Shown: piece after piece, positions 1-11,878 of the stretch | Layout of the letters: the number at the start of each line of letters is the position of its first letter | Numbering within the stretch: the first letter of the stretch is position 1 | NCBI GenBank assembly: GCA_029948255.1 | Contig: JALIZF010001881.1 | Coordinates: forward strand, 868,001 to 932,000 | Direction of reading: 5' to 3' | Length of the DNA: 64,000 nucleotides | DNA from: Telmatactis stephensoni | Taxonomy: Eukaryota > Cnidaria > Anthozoa > Actiniaria > Isophelliidae | Program-made: the position numbers and the translations under genes | The notes under the pieces: generated by a model | What the model was told of the DNA's origin: nothing | The model's database searches: none | Seen by the model: the letters and a program-made list of their open reading frames with translations, nothing else

Positions 1-46
1 TATAAAATATAATGAATCACGGAAAGAATTATATAGAATGACTTAC

Positions 47-1003
47 CCTCCACAATTAGGTGTTGCACAAACACAGACGTCTTTATTTTCGTAAGGAAAT
101 AACCCCAGGCACTTCTCACAAATGTCAAAAACGTTTATTGAACAATTTCCACAGACCTCGTGCATTGCGCTAAGAGTCATATTTCTGAACACTTCGCTTT
201 CAGGACAAGTAACTTTGATCAGGTCTATCAAGTCTTTAGAAGCTTCATTTGTTATTCGATGTCTGGCAATAAAGGACAACAATGCCATGCATACACTTTC
301 ATGTGAGGACAGAATTTTCTTATGATCTTCTGAACTATCATTCAAGTCACTGTCATCATCAGAAGTAAAACTTTCCATACTACATGTACTTAATTCATCA
401 TCAGAAGAGCTCGATTCACTGCTTGAAGATTCCCATTGCATGTCGTCTTGCAAATTTGAGCTATAAATTGATGATCCCGCGTTAGGAAGGACATCGTCAA
501 CGTCCCTAACGTCTATACCAGTACTGTGATCCACATCTACATCATATGACTGATAGTTTTCAATACAGGCTTCTTGTACCACAGAAGTAGACGACGAACA
601 ATCATAGGATGAATGAATAAGATTAATATCTGAGTGTTCAACTCCGGTGACAAATATTTGGCGGGAAACGGTTTCAGCGGCATTTCGATTCTTTTGATTG
701 TGTCGAGTTTGCTTTGGAATTGGAAGTGATTGGTCATCAGCATAAAGTTTATACTTCCTTTTTCGATAATCTGGAAAAGTAACGACTATATTTTAGTATT
801 GACCCTGTCATCGAGAGCCAAAATTACTAGTAACTTTAATATTTCTTACCAATCGAATGAATCTTCTTTAAATGTTCCTCAACTCTCTGCTTCCTTGACA
901 AAATGCGACTACAAATTAAACACTTAAACATTTGACAATCATCAACTTGAATTTCTTCAAAATAAGCGTCTTGACCGCCGTCTAAGCTTCGGTTGACTTC
1001 CAT
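47..1003 (-). CDS. N-terminal exons of an EnSpm/CACTA-like transposase-family gene (partial)
   Basis: Two exons are visible on the minus strand: 1003-850 (ATG at 1003) and 770-47. Donors at 849/848 and 46/45 read GTAAG, and the gene continues off the left edge. The frame is continuous across the intron. Exon 1 encodes a C2H2-like finger (C-x2-C, then H-x4-H near its end). Exon 2 encodes a basic stretch, a Ser/Asp/Glu-rich acidic stretch (a run of serines followed by DDE), a helical segment around LLSFIARHRIT, and then a Cys-rich region with several C-x2-C pairs ending near the donor. This order (finger, acidic linker, ARHxLT-like helix, Cys-rich region) is what I recall of animal transposases related to plant Tnp2, but the catalytic part lies outside the window, so the family is inferred. 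No stop or frameshift is seen in the visible part. Confidence 0.5.
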
Positions 1004-1257
1004 GAACGTGTTTCATTTGCTACCCGGCGTTTCATAAACAACAATCTCATGTTCGGTCACATGTGCTATGGTGATCACGTGCACTTGATGTTGTTGCTTT
1101 TTGATTGGTTGATTTTTTCACGTGATAATAAACAATGCAAAGCCCGCGCATTTTCGAAGAGTTCTTTGTCATTTTAACGTAACGGTGCCACTGTTCGTTG
1201 CTCGAGTGACTTCTATTGAACCTTTTTCATATTTTAATTTCCATTTAAATCACGACA
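1004..1257. promoter_or_regulatory. Divergent intergenic promoter region
   Basis: About 250 bases separate the ATG of the minus-strand transposase-like gene from the ATG of the plus-strand BEN gene, so both promoters must lie here or overlap the 5' UTRs. Visible elements are two CACGTG E-box-like hexamers (around 1077 and 1120) and an inverted CCAAT-type motif near 1105. No clear TATA box was found. Confidence 0.3.
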
Positions 1258-4200
1258 ATGTCTTTCTTCGTCGTCCAATGGGAGAAAGAAGAAGGACAAG
1301 TAAGCACGGTGTCTGGAAAAGACGTATTAGGCCGAGGAAAAGAAGGAGAATCGGTGGCCGTTATCTTAAGAGTACATGGCAAAGCTGAATCGCATCCAGC
1401 ATCGATTCTACGAATATTCTGTAAGTAACTTAGTAGTTAACTTGTTGTAATACATTCTGAATTTCCACCGAGATCGAAAGTGCAGGATGATTATTTTAAA
1501 TCTGTTGTGGGCTCTCCAATTCCCATGTTATATCCCCGGTTATATCCTTTACTAAGTTATAAACTTTAACGTTCTTTGAAATTCAAAATGGACGTCACAC
1601 TTATCTAAGTACTTAATTAGTTGAAAGACTCGGCTTTAATGCGAAATTATCTGAAAGATTCTTCCCAAATTAGTAAAGGGTACTACTGAAGAACAAAATC
1701 TTTACCAAATTTTATAAATCTGAAATTTTAAATAAGATCTCCATGGCAGGGTCTGGCGGACTCGACATGTCAAAAGAATACCGCCATTTTTAATTCACCG
1801 GACAAACAAAATATTTATAGATCTCGATCATCTCATACCTCAGTTAACTTTAGGTCATTGTTGTAAGATGTGTATTATCATCGAATTATTGTGAAACTCC
1901 CAATGATATGACAAGTAACCAGTATTTCACTATATTTCTGTTTGCAGCCAATAGAAAGGAAGCCACTGCTTACGAAAAATCAATCACTAACCCCACAGTT
2001 TCAGATGAAGGTAAGTATACAAGCCCATCTAGTCTTCAGTAACAATAATTATTTATGTGTTTTAAAAAACCTAAGTGATTAATTGTAATTTGCTTCCAGG
2101 TGATGGTAGTACAACCAAAAAGAGAAAAAGAAAGCCTTCTCAAAAGGTCCTTGAAGCAACACCAAGTAAGCCTAATAATAATTTATTTGTAATAATAACA
2201 ATTATTACAGTGAAATATGAATGATGAGTTTTTCTTTGTTTGATACGTGACCAATAAAATCAATATTTTCATCTCTAGGTGAAGAGCCTGATGAAATCGA
2301 TCGTGATCATGTTAAAAGTCCAAAGAAAAAAAAGAAAGTATTAAATACTAAGGTTAGAAAAAACTGAATTGCAATGAAGCTTTTTTGATTTCATTATTAA
2401 TAATTTATTCAAATTAGTAAGGTTGTATGTCACAGATAACTACAGTTGACTTATTTACTTTAATTAGAATGACAACCAAGAAAACAAGCCAAAAGACAAG
2501 AAGGAAAATGAGGTATTTCAAATTCATGTCATAATTTTATTAATAGGCCTGAAACTCATTCTTTTTGTTTTTTGTTTTAGTTACAGGAAACTGTCCAAAA
2601 GCAAAGAATAGATAACATTTTATCAAGAAAACGCCTAAACATGGAGACAACAAAAGAAAATACAATGTCATCCACTAACCATCACTCAAATAATTGCTTA
2701 ATCTCACCTTTAACTCATCACTCAAATAATTCCTTTTCCTCGCCATCAACTAACCACATGACTAATTCTTCATCACCACCTTCAACTAACCATCACTCAA
2801 ATAACTCTTTTTCCTCACCATCAACTAACCACATGACTAATTCTTCATCACCACCTTCAACTAACCATCACTCAAATAACTCTTTTTCCTCACCATCAAC
2901 TAACCACATGACTAATTCTTCATCACCACCTTCAACTAACCATCACTCAAATAACTCTTTTTCCTCACCATCAACTAACCACATGACTAATTCTTCATCA
3001 CCACCTTCAACTAACCATCACTCAAATAACTCTTTTTCCTCACCATCAACTAACCACATGACTAATTCTTCATCACCACCTTTCACTAACCATCACTCAA
3101 ATAATTCCTTAATCTCACCTTTAACTAATCACATGACTAATTCATTTTCCTCACCTTCCACTAACCATCACTCAACTAATTCCTTCACCTCACCATCAAC
3201 TAACCACATGACTAATTCCATGTTCTCGCATCAAAGTTTCCGAAGCATGCTGGATGATCATCCACAATTGCACACAGATTCAGAATGGCATTCATTCACT
3301 TCAACAGTCAGCTCTGAAATGGAGCAACTAAAAGCTGAAGTTGAACATCTAAAAAGTGAACTGCAAAGCTTGAAGGCCAAGCTCGGAAAAAAGGTATAAA
3401 GTTGTTATAGTATTAAAGTTGTTATAATATTTATATTCAAACTAGGCCAAGGTCAAACATTCCAAGATTGGACTAATTTACGTTGTTTAAGATGTACTTC
3501 ATTGAGTTTGAAGTTGTGTGATTTAAGACAGCTGGAACCTTCAATTCCTAATTGCCCAATTGTATTCCTAATTAACTGAGTCCCCTTGGGCATTTATAAG
3601 ATTATTTATTTGAGGTGAACATTCTTTCGTGTCTCCAACTAAAGGATTTCAAACAAAGAATTATATTTCTCCCAAGAGAATTGTATTGGGAAAACATTGA
3701 GGCAAGCAAATTAAAGGTCTATTACATTATTAGTGATTTCTTGTAAACCTTTTCTTATTGAAATCCTTAGAACAAAGACAACAGTGCTGCAAAGAGTGAT
3801 GAAGATTCAAAACTTGTAAGTATATTGACTTAATTAAAAGCCTTCCAAAGTGGCCAGCTATATTGTGTTCACATTCAATCACTCATTTATTCATAATAAG
3901 CATTATCATTCTGATTCAGCATCCAATCTTTATTGTCACTAAATGCTAGTAAATTTGGAATTTTGGGTTTTTACATGATTATTTATTTATTTATTTCGAT
4001 TTTTACAGAATCGTCTTGAGAACCAAGTAAAACTAGTGGCAAAACCTTTTGATGCTACCAAGTCTCTACTACTGGCACTGTTTACAAGGGAGGAAATAAG
4101 TAGTTCTTCTCTCAAGGGTATCAAAACCCAAAGTGGAAATTTGGGAATGGACACAGAAAACTTGGAACTTCTTTATGGTAAGCTAAATGTTTGAAATTGC

Positions 4201-5039
4201 ATGATTTGTTGTATGACACATTATAAAATAACTACGATATAATGCGCGCTCTGATTGGCCAGAGGATGCGTGTCGCGCGTTCTCTATGAGAACACACAGC
4301 ACGTGCGCGCACATTTTCAAACTTTCTCCAATGAAAAAAGAAAATAAAACTTCAATTTGTATTTTATAAAAGAAATAGAAAACTCGGCAGCAGTGCTATG
4401 TTGAGTTATAGAAGCACTTGGGAATATTATTGTAAGAAGACTCGAGAAGTGTTGAGAAGCACTTGGCTACGCCTCGTGCTTCTCCTAACACTTCTCTCGT
4501 CTTCTTACAATTCCTGCGTGCTTCTATAACTCAACATAGCACGCTGCCTCGTTTTCTATTTCTACACTCCAAAACAATTAAAAATTTTCATTTAAACTCA
4601 TGTCAGTAAAGGAGGTGGTTTTTACTGCAAGTTTTATAATGTCAAGAGTGTGTAAATCACCTTGAAAATATCACTGACTATTTTCTATTTATTTTTAATA
4701 AAAATTAAATAAAGTCCCCTCAGACTGACACTGAACAATAAAAGCATTGATTAAATGGTTAATTTTAAAATGTAGAGTGAAAGATGTCAGTACATGTACA
4801 TACAGTTTCTTATCTATCTTGCCTGATGACCTCTTTAATTCAAAAAGTGCAAATCAACTAATAAAAATTTGATATTTTAATCAATAATATGATGTTGTTT
4901 TAATTTAGTATTTTCTTGACTATTTGCAGCTGTGATGGCCAAACGATTTCCTGACTGCCCTAGGTCAGATATTGACAAGTGGATAAGAGGACAGCAAAAG
5001 AAAATTCGAAATCAAGATAAGAAAAAAATAATTATTTAG
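1258..5039 (+). CDS. BEN-domain protein, nine exons
   Basis: Exons: 1258-1420, 1948-2010, 2100-2165, 2279-2352, 2468-2512, 2581-3393, 3771-3815, 4009-4177, 4930-5039 (stop TAG 5037-5039). All introns are GT-AG and every junction keeps frame, giving 515 residues. The N-terminus (MSFFVVQWEKEEG...) resembles the leader of other invertebrate BEN proteins. Exons 3-5 are Lys/Arg-rich with likely nuclear localisation signals (KKRKRK, KKKKK). Exon 6 carries seven 25-residue repeats and then a short leucine-heptad coiled coil. Exons 8-9 give a BEN-like fold of about 75 residues (LLLALFTREEI, LKGI, a RFPDCP segment and a basic end). BEN domains bind DNA or partner proteins and usually repress transcription. 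The gene appears intact. It could be a host gene or an accessory gene of a mobile element, given its divergent transposase-like neighbour. Confidence 0.72.
2716..3230 (+). repeat. Coding minisatellite, 75-bp unit, about seven copies
   Basis: In-frame tandem repeat inside exon 6 of the BEN gene. Each unit encodes 25 residues built from two half-units (HHSNNSFSSPST and NHMTNSSSPPST). Five copies are nearly identical and the last two are diverged. The products are His/Asn/Ser/Pro-rich and probably disordered. Confidence 0.92.
4372..4562. repeat. Fold-back (MITE-like) element in intron 8 of the BEN gene
   Basis: Two arms of about 85 bases are near-perfect reverse complements. The left begins GAAATAGAAAAC and the right ends GTTTTCTATTTC. 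Both contain the TGCTATGTTGAGTTATAGAAG motif or its complement. It is non-coding. The sequence just upstream (4240-4310) is rich in GCGC and may belong to the same element. Confidence 0.75.
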
Positions 5040-5480
5040 AATAGCTAAATATTGAAATGTTGAACAATTCCATGCTTGATTTTAATAAGAATATGTTTTG
5101 CTTATAATTATATAATATACATATATATATATCACATATTTTTTGCATTATTCATGCAATACAATTAAAATGAATATATAAGATATATTTTTTATCTTTT
5201 TAACCTTTTATCACATATGTTTGCATTATTCATATTATTTATTGAAATGAACTTATGGTGTAGCAGGAAAAAATCGAAAAATTACAAATAGAGTCATAAT
5301 TATGAACGTTACAGTTTTTGTCATCATGAGCTTCAGGTTGACTTAATTGATTGTGTGTATATATTTATCTAAAATTTAATTGAAAAACCTATAAAAAGGA
5401 GTAATTAAATTTTTTTGACCTTGAGATGAATTATTAGTCATTTTTTTAAGATTATAAATATTCATTCCATTCTTCTTTTC
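5040..5480. other. Intergenic, AT-rich, no gene seen
   Basis: This stretch is the 3' flank of the BEN gene. It contains short TA-rich runs (near 5115-5135) and possible poly(A) contexts but no ORF or RNA gene that I can support. Confidence 0.6.
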
Positions 5481-5810
5481 TTGAGAATTCTTAAGAATTT
5501 TTGAGAATTCTTAGGAATTCCAAGGAATTCTTAGAAATTATTGTTTCCTTCATTTGGATGATAAATTTCTAATAATTCCTAGGATTCCTAGTAATCCTGA
5601 ATTCCTAAGGATTTCCAAGATTCTTAAGACATTCCAGGAATTCCAAGCTCGTTTGGAATCCTAGGAATTCCTAGGAATTCCATGTCCCAATTACCGTGAA
5701 AATTCACACCTCTATTCCTAGGAATTCCTAGGAATTCTTAGGAATTCCTAAGAATTAAATCCTAGGAATTCCTAGGAAATTCCTAGGAATTCCTAGGAAA
5801 ATTCCAAGTT
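5480..5810. repeat. Self-palindromic low-complexity repeat (CCTAGGAATT family)
   Basis: About 330 bases are built almost only from overlapping GAATTC, CCTAGG and TTCTTAAGAA-type palindromes, with the phrase CCTAGGAATTCC recurring many times. Any segment can pair with almost any other, so it could form many alternative hairpins. It is non-coding. Confidence 0.8.
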
Positions 5811-5920
5811 TTTTTGCAAGGGTTACTCAGTTATAAAACTAAAAGAGAAAATCTGTGTGTTGTACCATGTCTTTTTAAGATCCATGGTTGTACCACTGAT
5901 TGTCATATGATAAAAAGTAA

Positions 5921-6060
5921 ATTACATGACCGCTTGGAGATATGGAATTTATCTTCTCATGTTCAAATTTGATATCTCAGCTTAGTGCCTGCATCTCACT
6001 CATGAGATATCAAATTGAACACTCGAAGATAAATTCCATATCTCCGCGCGGCCATGTAAT
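5921..6060. repeat. Fold-back MITE, about 140 bp
   Basis: The arms of about 58 bases (left beginning ATTACATGACCGC, right ending GGCCATGTAAT) are near-perfect reverse complements around a short spacer. Both arms contain GGAGATATGGAATTTATCTT or its complement. It has no coding capacity. Confidence 0.8.
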
Positions 6061-6274
6061 ATCCTCTATATCATTAATATCATTATCGTTATCACTGTCA
6101 TTATTGTTATCGACGGGCCGTTATGTTTTTTTTTGCATTTGCATAGGTTATACTGTGTATAAATAAATAAGTCTGAACACCACTTGTCATCACAATAATA
6201 TGATAGACATTTGATAATTGCGCATTAAAAATGATTGTGAAAATAATAACGACCGCAATGTTTTGTTGCTCTAG

Positions 6275-8955
6275 CTATTTGTACCACTTGCAAGAAGAAC
6301 CTTGACAAGGAGTTAAAGCTACAAAAGTTATCACTGCATGGTTCGTTAGAGGAAAAGGGAAATTTGGACCCAGAATCAGCGTCAACCGCATTGCCTGAAA
6401 TAACAGTTGAAGAAATGGACACATCATGTCAACCTGTAAGTCCACGTGCGGAAGAGTATGGGCGGCGTTGAGAGTTGTGGATGTTTTTTTTCAAGACTAA
6501 TTTTGAATGGGTACTTGGATGAAAATCGCTAAAAATTTAAAATGACTTGAAACTTGGTTTAATGTATCTATGTGTGACCAATAGTCACCAAGCAATATAT
6601 TTTCATCAAATTCCAAAGGTACAGATAAAAAGTTATCACGTATTTTAGCATCTACATTGTGTATCTATGACGTCATAAGTACAACCCTATTGTTCTTTTC
6701 GATCTTAAACCAAAATTTCTCGGTGATAATATGATTAAAATTCAGAATTTTTGGGATAGTAGGTTTTATATTTATCTATATTGGTCGTTAATTGACGTCA
6801 GCTTAGGAATTAACCACTTTCCAATTTTGACCTATTTTCATCCAAGTACCCCTTTAAGCTTTCGTTTATTTTATTCATTTCTTAGGTTGAAACTAGGTCA
6901 TCTTCAGAGGAAGAAATAGGCGAAAGTACTAGTTCCCTTGATGAAGTAACAAAATCGTTGAGCCGTCTAGAAGTGAATGAATCACTTTTTTCACTGGACG
7001 AAGGAAGCACAACATCGACTCAAAGTGATGAGCCAACTCCTAGCGAAAGTGCTAAACACGAGAAACTGAATGAATTTCTTCTCTGTTGTGGAATTGAACC
7101 ATTAGAACGGCAGTGGATGAAGTGGAACGAAACAAGTGATAGAACGAAACAGCGCTACATTAAGAAGTCCACGGAAATTGTATCATCTGTCTTACAAACC
7201 ATATTCATTGATAACGCAGGCTTCATTTGGCAAGAGTTGATATCTTCCCCCGTCATGAGCAAGATTCTTGGAATTGACCTGCTATCTCCGTCTGAAAAGA
7301 GTTACCTTGAAGCGTTAGCTGAATCGTACCATAACGCTAAGAGTTGGGACGCTAGACGACAGATATTATCTATTATGTGTGGTGTAGCTAACTACAACAA
7401 CATAGTCTGTTTTATCCCCGGTTTGACCAGATACCGTTATTCAGTCGCCAACTTACACCGTCTCCAGTTTGGTCGAGGAGTACCAGTAGAACATCAATCA
7501 ATAACCCGCATTAAAGTTGATCTAAAGCAGCTTGATCACTTTCTTGGTTTTATTACCAGCCCACACTTAGTCCAAGATCTTCCTTTTGGTAGTACGAAAT
7601 TAAAGCTTGCAAGTGGTCATACTATTGAGGTACCAAATGTTATACGTGCTATGATTCCTCAAAGAATAGTTCGGCAATATTCTCAGTATTGTGATGATAC
7701 TGGGTTCACTCCCTTCAGCACAAGAACGATGCTGAGAGTATTGTCTGAATGCAGTGCCACAGTCAGAAAGTCCCTGCAAGGTCTGGATTACTATGCAGCA
7801 GAGGGGGCACAGGCCTTTGACGACTTGATAAAGGTTGTACAACAACTTGGTAAAGTAACTTCTGACCCCACCTGGGAAAGTACAACGATTGATTCCCTCA
7901 AGACTTTGAAACTGTATTTAAAGGGAGATTACAAGGTAAGGTTTGATGAGGAAAACATATTTTGTATAACATACGTCATTATGCTAATAATTAAAAACTG
8001 ATTTTATTATCCAGGTTCACGTCAAAGAATCATCCAATGTAGCAGAACACTGCATCGTTCACTCCCTGAGTGATGCCAAAGATGCAGACTATGGAAAGAA
8101 GTGTGACCATCAACACAACATGGTATGCGAGCGTTGTGAAGCATTGGCCAACACACTACATGATATTCAGACAAAGGCCACCACTGCCCAATTTTCCAAT
8201 ATCGATGATCGAGATGAAGTAGCTTACGTGGTTAAGTCATCGAAGTTTGCCATCGAGTCATGTCAATCCCATATATTGAGATGTGTAAACCAAGACCAGG
8301 CCCGAATCGACGTCCTCGAGCTACTAGACGCTGACACCATCCTGGTTATAAACGACTGGGCTATGAAATTTATACCACAAAAGTACCGTGAATCGCAGGC
8401 CAATTGGTTCGGCAAATGTGGTATATCATGGCATATCTCAGTCGTTTATTACCGAATCGACAAGGTAATACACTGGCAGGCATTCATCCATATCATAGAA
8501 AGCTGTACCCAAGATAGCTATGCAGTAGTTCCAATAATGCAAGATGTCCTTGCCACTGTTAAGAGAGAGTACCCACAGATTAATAAAGCCTACTTCTGCC
8601 AGGACAACGCAGGATGCTACCACACATTCTTGCCTGCCCAGCCATAGCCAAATCAATTGGAATAAAAATAGTCAGCATCGACTTCAGCGATCCTCAAGGC
8701 GGTAAAGGGGCAGCGGACAGACTAGCAGCCACCTGCAAGGCACACATTAGAGCGTATATTAACGAAGGTAACGATGTGACAACTGCAGAAAACATGAAGA
8801 ATGCCCTCCAGTCTAGTGGTGGAATACAGGGTGTATGTGTTGTTGCAATGCAAGCCATCAACAGTCCGCTCAGCGAACAAGGCAAGATCTCTGGCATCAA
8901 CAAGTTAAACAACTTTAAAGTTGATAGTAATAAAGAGCTAGGTTCAGTCGTTTAA
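6275..8955 (+). pseudogene. Unclassified DDE/RNase H-like transposase family gene, frameshifted
   Basis: Three joined exons are visible: 6275-6435, 6886-7935 and 8015 onward, with GT-AG borders and continuous frame. Exon 1 begins with a C-x2-C pair after the acceptor. Exon 2 is a 350-codon block with a Ser/Glu-rich start and a globular region. Exon 3 has a Cys/His cluster (C-x2-H-x-H and C-x2-C), then INDWAMKF with WFGK and SWHISV, then CQDNAGCYH. Just after QDNAGCYH the frame is lost near 8620-8640 and continues in another frame (8626-8955) with DPQGGKGAADR and a following helix. The ordered Asp motifs suggest a DDE nuclease. I know similar proteins as uncharacterised, often multi-copy, in cnidarians, but cannot name the superfamily. 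Upstream exons were not found, and the 3' end beyond 8955 is lost. Confidence 0.55.
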
Positions 8956-10060
8956 ATAGGTATAAATCCCATGGTATTTATGGTGAAAAAAGACCGTGTT
9001 CAGGTATACTTTAGTAGACCACGATACAACCGAACAACGGTTTTACGTTCGCCACTCCCTCTCGCTTCACTAGGCTCGCTTCACCAACTGCCATTCCACC
9101 GTAGCTCATTCAGTCGCCGCCATTAGTACAATTTCTTTTTTTGCAGTCTCTCCGTTCCGGGAAACATTGCAGTTTATTTACTTATGTTTATTACTTCAGG
9201 AATATATCGTATTTTTGGTAAGTACAGTGAACTTTATTGTTTAGAGGTTATTTAGCCCTTCTTCTAGCTAAGCGAGTACGTATATTTTTCATGTAAGCTT
9301 AACTCTGAGATTCGAAAGACACAACTTTTTTTATGTAATTAAATTGTATGCAAGTCTAATCACAAACAACCATAGCTTGATGATGTGTAAAAGTGATTAA
9401 ATCTCAAGCTAGCGGCTAAAGAGTACATGATGCATTGCATTGCATTACGATTTAGAATTATCAGTCTCGAATTATAACACTACAAAGTATTTGACAAAGT
9501 ATTTGTTCTCAATTCATAAATAATATATGGATTTAGCTGAATTACTTAAAGTAGTACATAAACTGTACATAAACTAAAATTTCTTTTTTGCCAGAAATCA
9601 TGTAGCTCTCAGAAGGAGAGAACATTTGAATCTGGCATTGTTTTGTTTCAATGTAATATGCAAAACCTCATAAAAGAGCATTGTCTTTGCAAAGAGATAA
9701 TAATTAATATAAAACAGTCCCTAAACAGTCCATGGCGTCGATGAACACTTACCTAAAGCATTAGGGTTTTCCGATTTAGCGGAATTTTCGCTTAAATGGA
9801 ATACTTTTTTCCGTCTATTGTAATGGTAATTAATTCAAATTTTTGGATCACTTCAAGAAAAATAAAAACGCTCGAACCATATCTTTTAGTTATGAACGAC
9901 ATTCTTTTTCCAGAAAATTCTTAAATTAAACAATAACATAACTCGAAAACTAGAAAAGTGATAAACTATTTGTTTTTCTTCATAAAAAGACAGATTAAAG
10001 ATTTATATAATTCCACTACGCCACCAGATATGTTTATGGAGTTTATTGTATTATCAGTGT
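8956..10060. other. Non-coding stretch
   Basis: No ORF, RNA gene or clear repeat could be supported. Around 9040-9130 the base composition is more GC-rich, with CGCTTCAC-type words, which could be a remnant promoter or element end, but nothing further can be said. Confidence 0.5.
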
Positions 10061-10330
10061 AATACCATGATCACCTCGGGATCTATTGTTTTTGGAGGGA
10101 CGTTTAATCGCTAACATCCCTCCCTCATGAATAGAAAGAGGGAAAATTAGTTCTAATATTCCCTCATTAATTATGAATGAGGGATGATTAGAACTAATCG
10201 TCCCTCATCCATAATTAATGAGGGACGATTAGAACTAATCGTCCCTCATGTTATTCATGAGTGGTTGTCCCTCATATATCAATCATCGGGACGATCAGGA
10301 CAACTTTGCACGCTGTCCCGAAACTCTATA
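10061..10330. repeat. Multi-hairpin fold-back array (GAGGGACGATTAG repeats)
   Basis: The phrase GAGGGA(C/T)GATTAGAACTAATC and its reverse complement alternate four to five times, each with the potential to form a hairpin. The left end carries TAATACCATGA, the same word as at the end of the fold-back element at 10641-10788, so the two are probably related. Confidence 0.7.
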
Positions 10331-10640
10331 TCTTTCTAACGCACCGATACCTCTTACCACTGCACACTCTTACGCGTGTGGGATCTATGCATTCTATTTT
10401 GCGCATGAGCATAACGAAGCAAAGAAAGCATTATGAAAAACAATGTAGCTTTCAAATTGATTAACAACCTATAAATACTTGTTCATTGTAAGTATATAAC
10501 AAAGAAATCGATTTTCGAAAGTCCCCAGAGAACAGGCTTACGCACAATTGGTAAAAGAATTGTATAATATGTTCAAGTTTTGGATGAACAAACAGCGAAG
10601 TATATTTTCGTTTATTTCATCGGTGATCATGGTATTACAA

Positions 10641-10788
10641 AGTAATACCATGACTTCTTCGGGATATTAGTGATTAAATGTCCCTCAGCCTCGGGAGGTT
10701 TAGTAAAAGTAAAGCATCCTTCCACTAAACCTCCCTCGGCTTCAGGGACATTTAATCACTAATATCCCTCAGGGTCATGGTGTTACTT
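10641..10788. repeat. Fold-back MITE, 148 bp
   Basis: The terminal words AGTAATACCATGA (left) and TCATGGTGTTACTT (right) are inverted. The arms share GGGATATTAGTGATTAAATGTCCCT and its complement, then a TAAACCTCC-type inner arm. Confidence 0.78.
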
Positions 10789-10859
10789 ATAATAATCTGG
10801 AAGAGAAAATTGGGAGACAAGTATTCACCTAGCTAGTGTGTCATTCTATTCTACATTAA

Positions 10860-11838
10860 GGTATCAGGGTACCCCAAAGTTTCTCAAAAGAGTCGATTTT
10901 TACTTTTTTACATTTTCTGATAGAATACACAATAAGCTATGATTCAGTGAAAAAATTATTTCACTAGCGATTATTAATAGCGAGTTATAAACGAAAAACT
11001 TTTTTCCAGCTTAATCCCTGGCAATTATCTGTTGACATCACTTGTCAATTGACCTATCATCAAGAGAGCTTGTCGGTGAAGAATATATTTGTCTAAACTA
11101 TCGAAACCTTTGTAAAAAGATTATTCAACAAGAGCCAAAGTCCAATGGGATCAAATTGCTTTGACTTCCCGCCATTTGTGTGGGAAACGTAACGAGAATT
11201 TGGTTGCCCTTTACTTCAGCTGTCATCGGGCAAGATTATTATGTGTTATAATCCCCTTGTATCAACAAACCCGCTTCTTTGCTCCAAAAGACATTTTTGC
11301 GCTTTTCTCAGAAGTGAATTTATGTTCAATTAGCCGTGTATTTTGAGTTCCCGGTCAAAGGGATTTTAATAGATTCATCTGAAATTTGTCAGAGGTCGTC
11401 TTCGATAGTTGTTCTTTAAAACTGTGTCTCCGATTTTCGATTTTTTGCTCCATTCCAAAGTTATCGTCTGTTTTGTATCGGATACAGCTATTTTGGCGGT
11501 GTTGTAACTTTAGGAACGTATAACAGAACAACGGGGCAACTAATCAAAAATCTGAGACACACTTTTGACAAGTGATATCTCATGATCTCAGAAAGATAGT
11601 AAACATTGTTTTCGGATCAATATTGATTGACCGGGAACTCCGCGAAGACACCTCGGTGAAAATTTGAATAATTCGCTCTAACCTAAAAGGAAAAAATTAT
11701 TTTACGATAAAAATAATAGAAATAGTTCCTACATTTATTCAGCTTTCTAAAAATGTATACTTTAATGGGGTTTAGACTAAAAGTTTTGGCGCAATATAGA
11801 GTTGAACGCACACTGGTCGCTACGGGTACCCTGATACC
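10860..11838. mobile_element. Non-autonomous DNA transposon with TTAA target duplication, 979 bp
   Basis: The ends are exact inverted repeats (GGTATCAGGGTACCC and GGGTACCCTGATACC) directly flanked by TTAA on both sides (10856-10859 and 11839-11842). TTAA duplications are typical of piggyBac and a few other superfamilies. No transposase ORF lies inside. An internal inverted pair, GTTCCCGGTCAA near 11347 and TTGACCGGGAAC near 11628, is also seen. Confidence 0.82.
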
Positions 11839-11878
11839 TTAAATAACAAAACAAAACAACAACAAAAACAACCACAAA

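Noticed and set aside
2716..3230. Possible CRISPR-like array
   Set aside because: The repeats are contiguous, without unique spacers, and in frame within an exon: a coding minisatellite.
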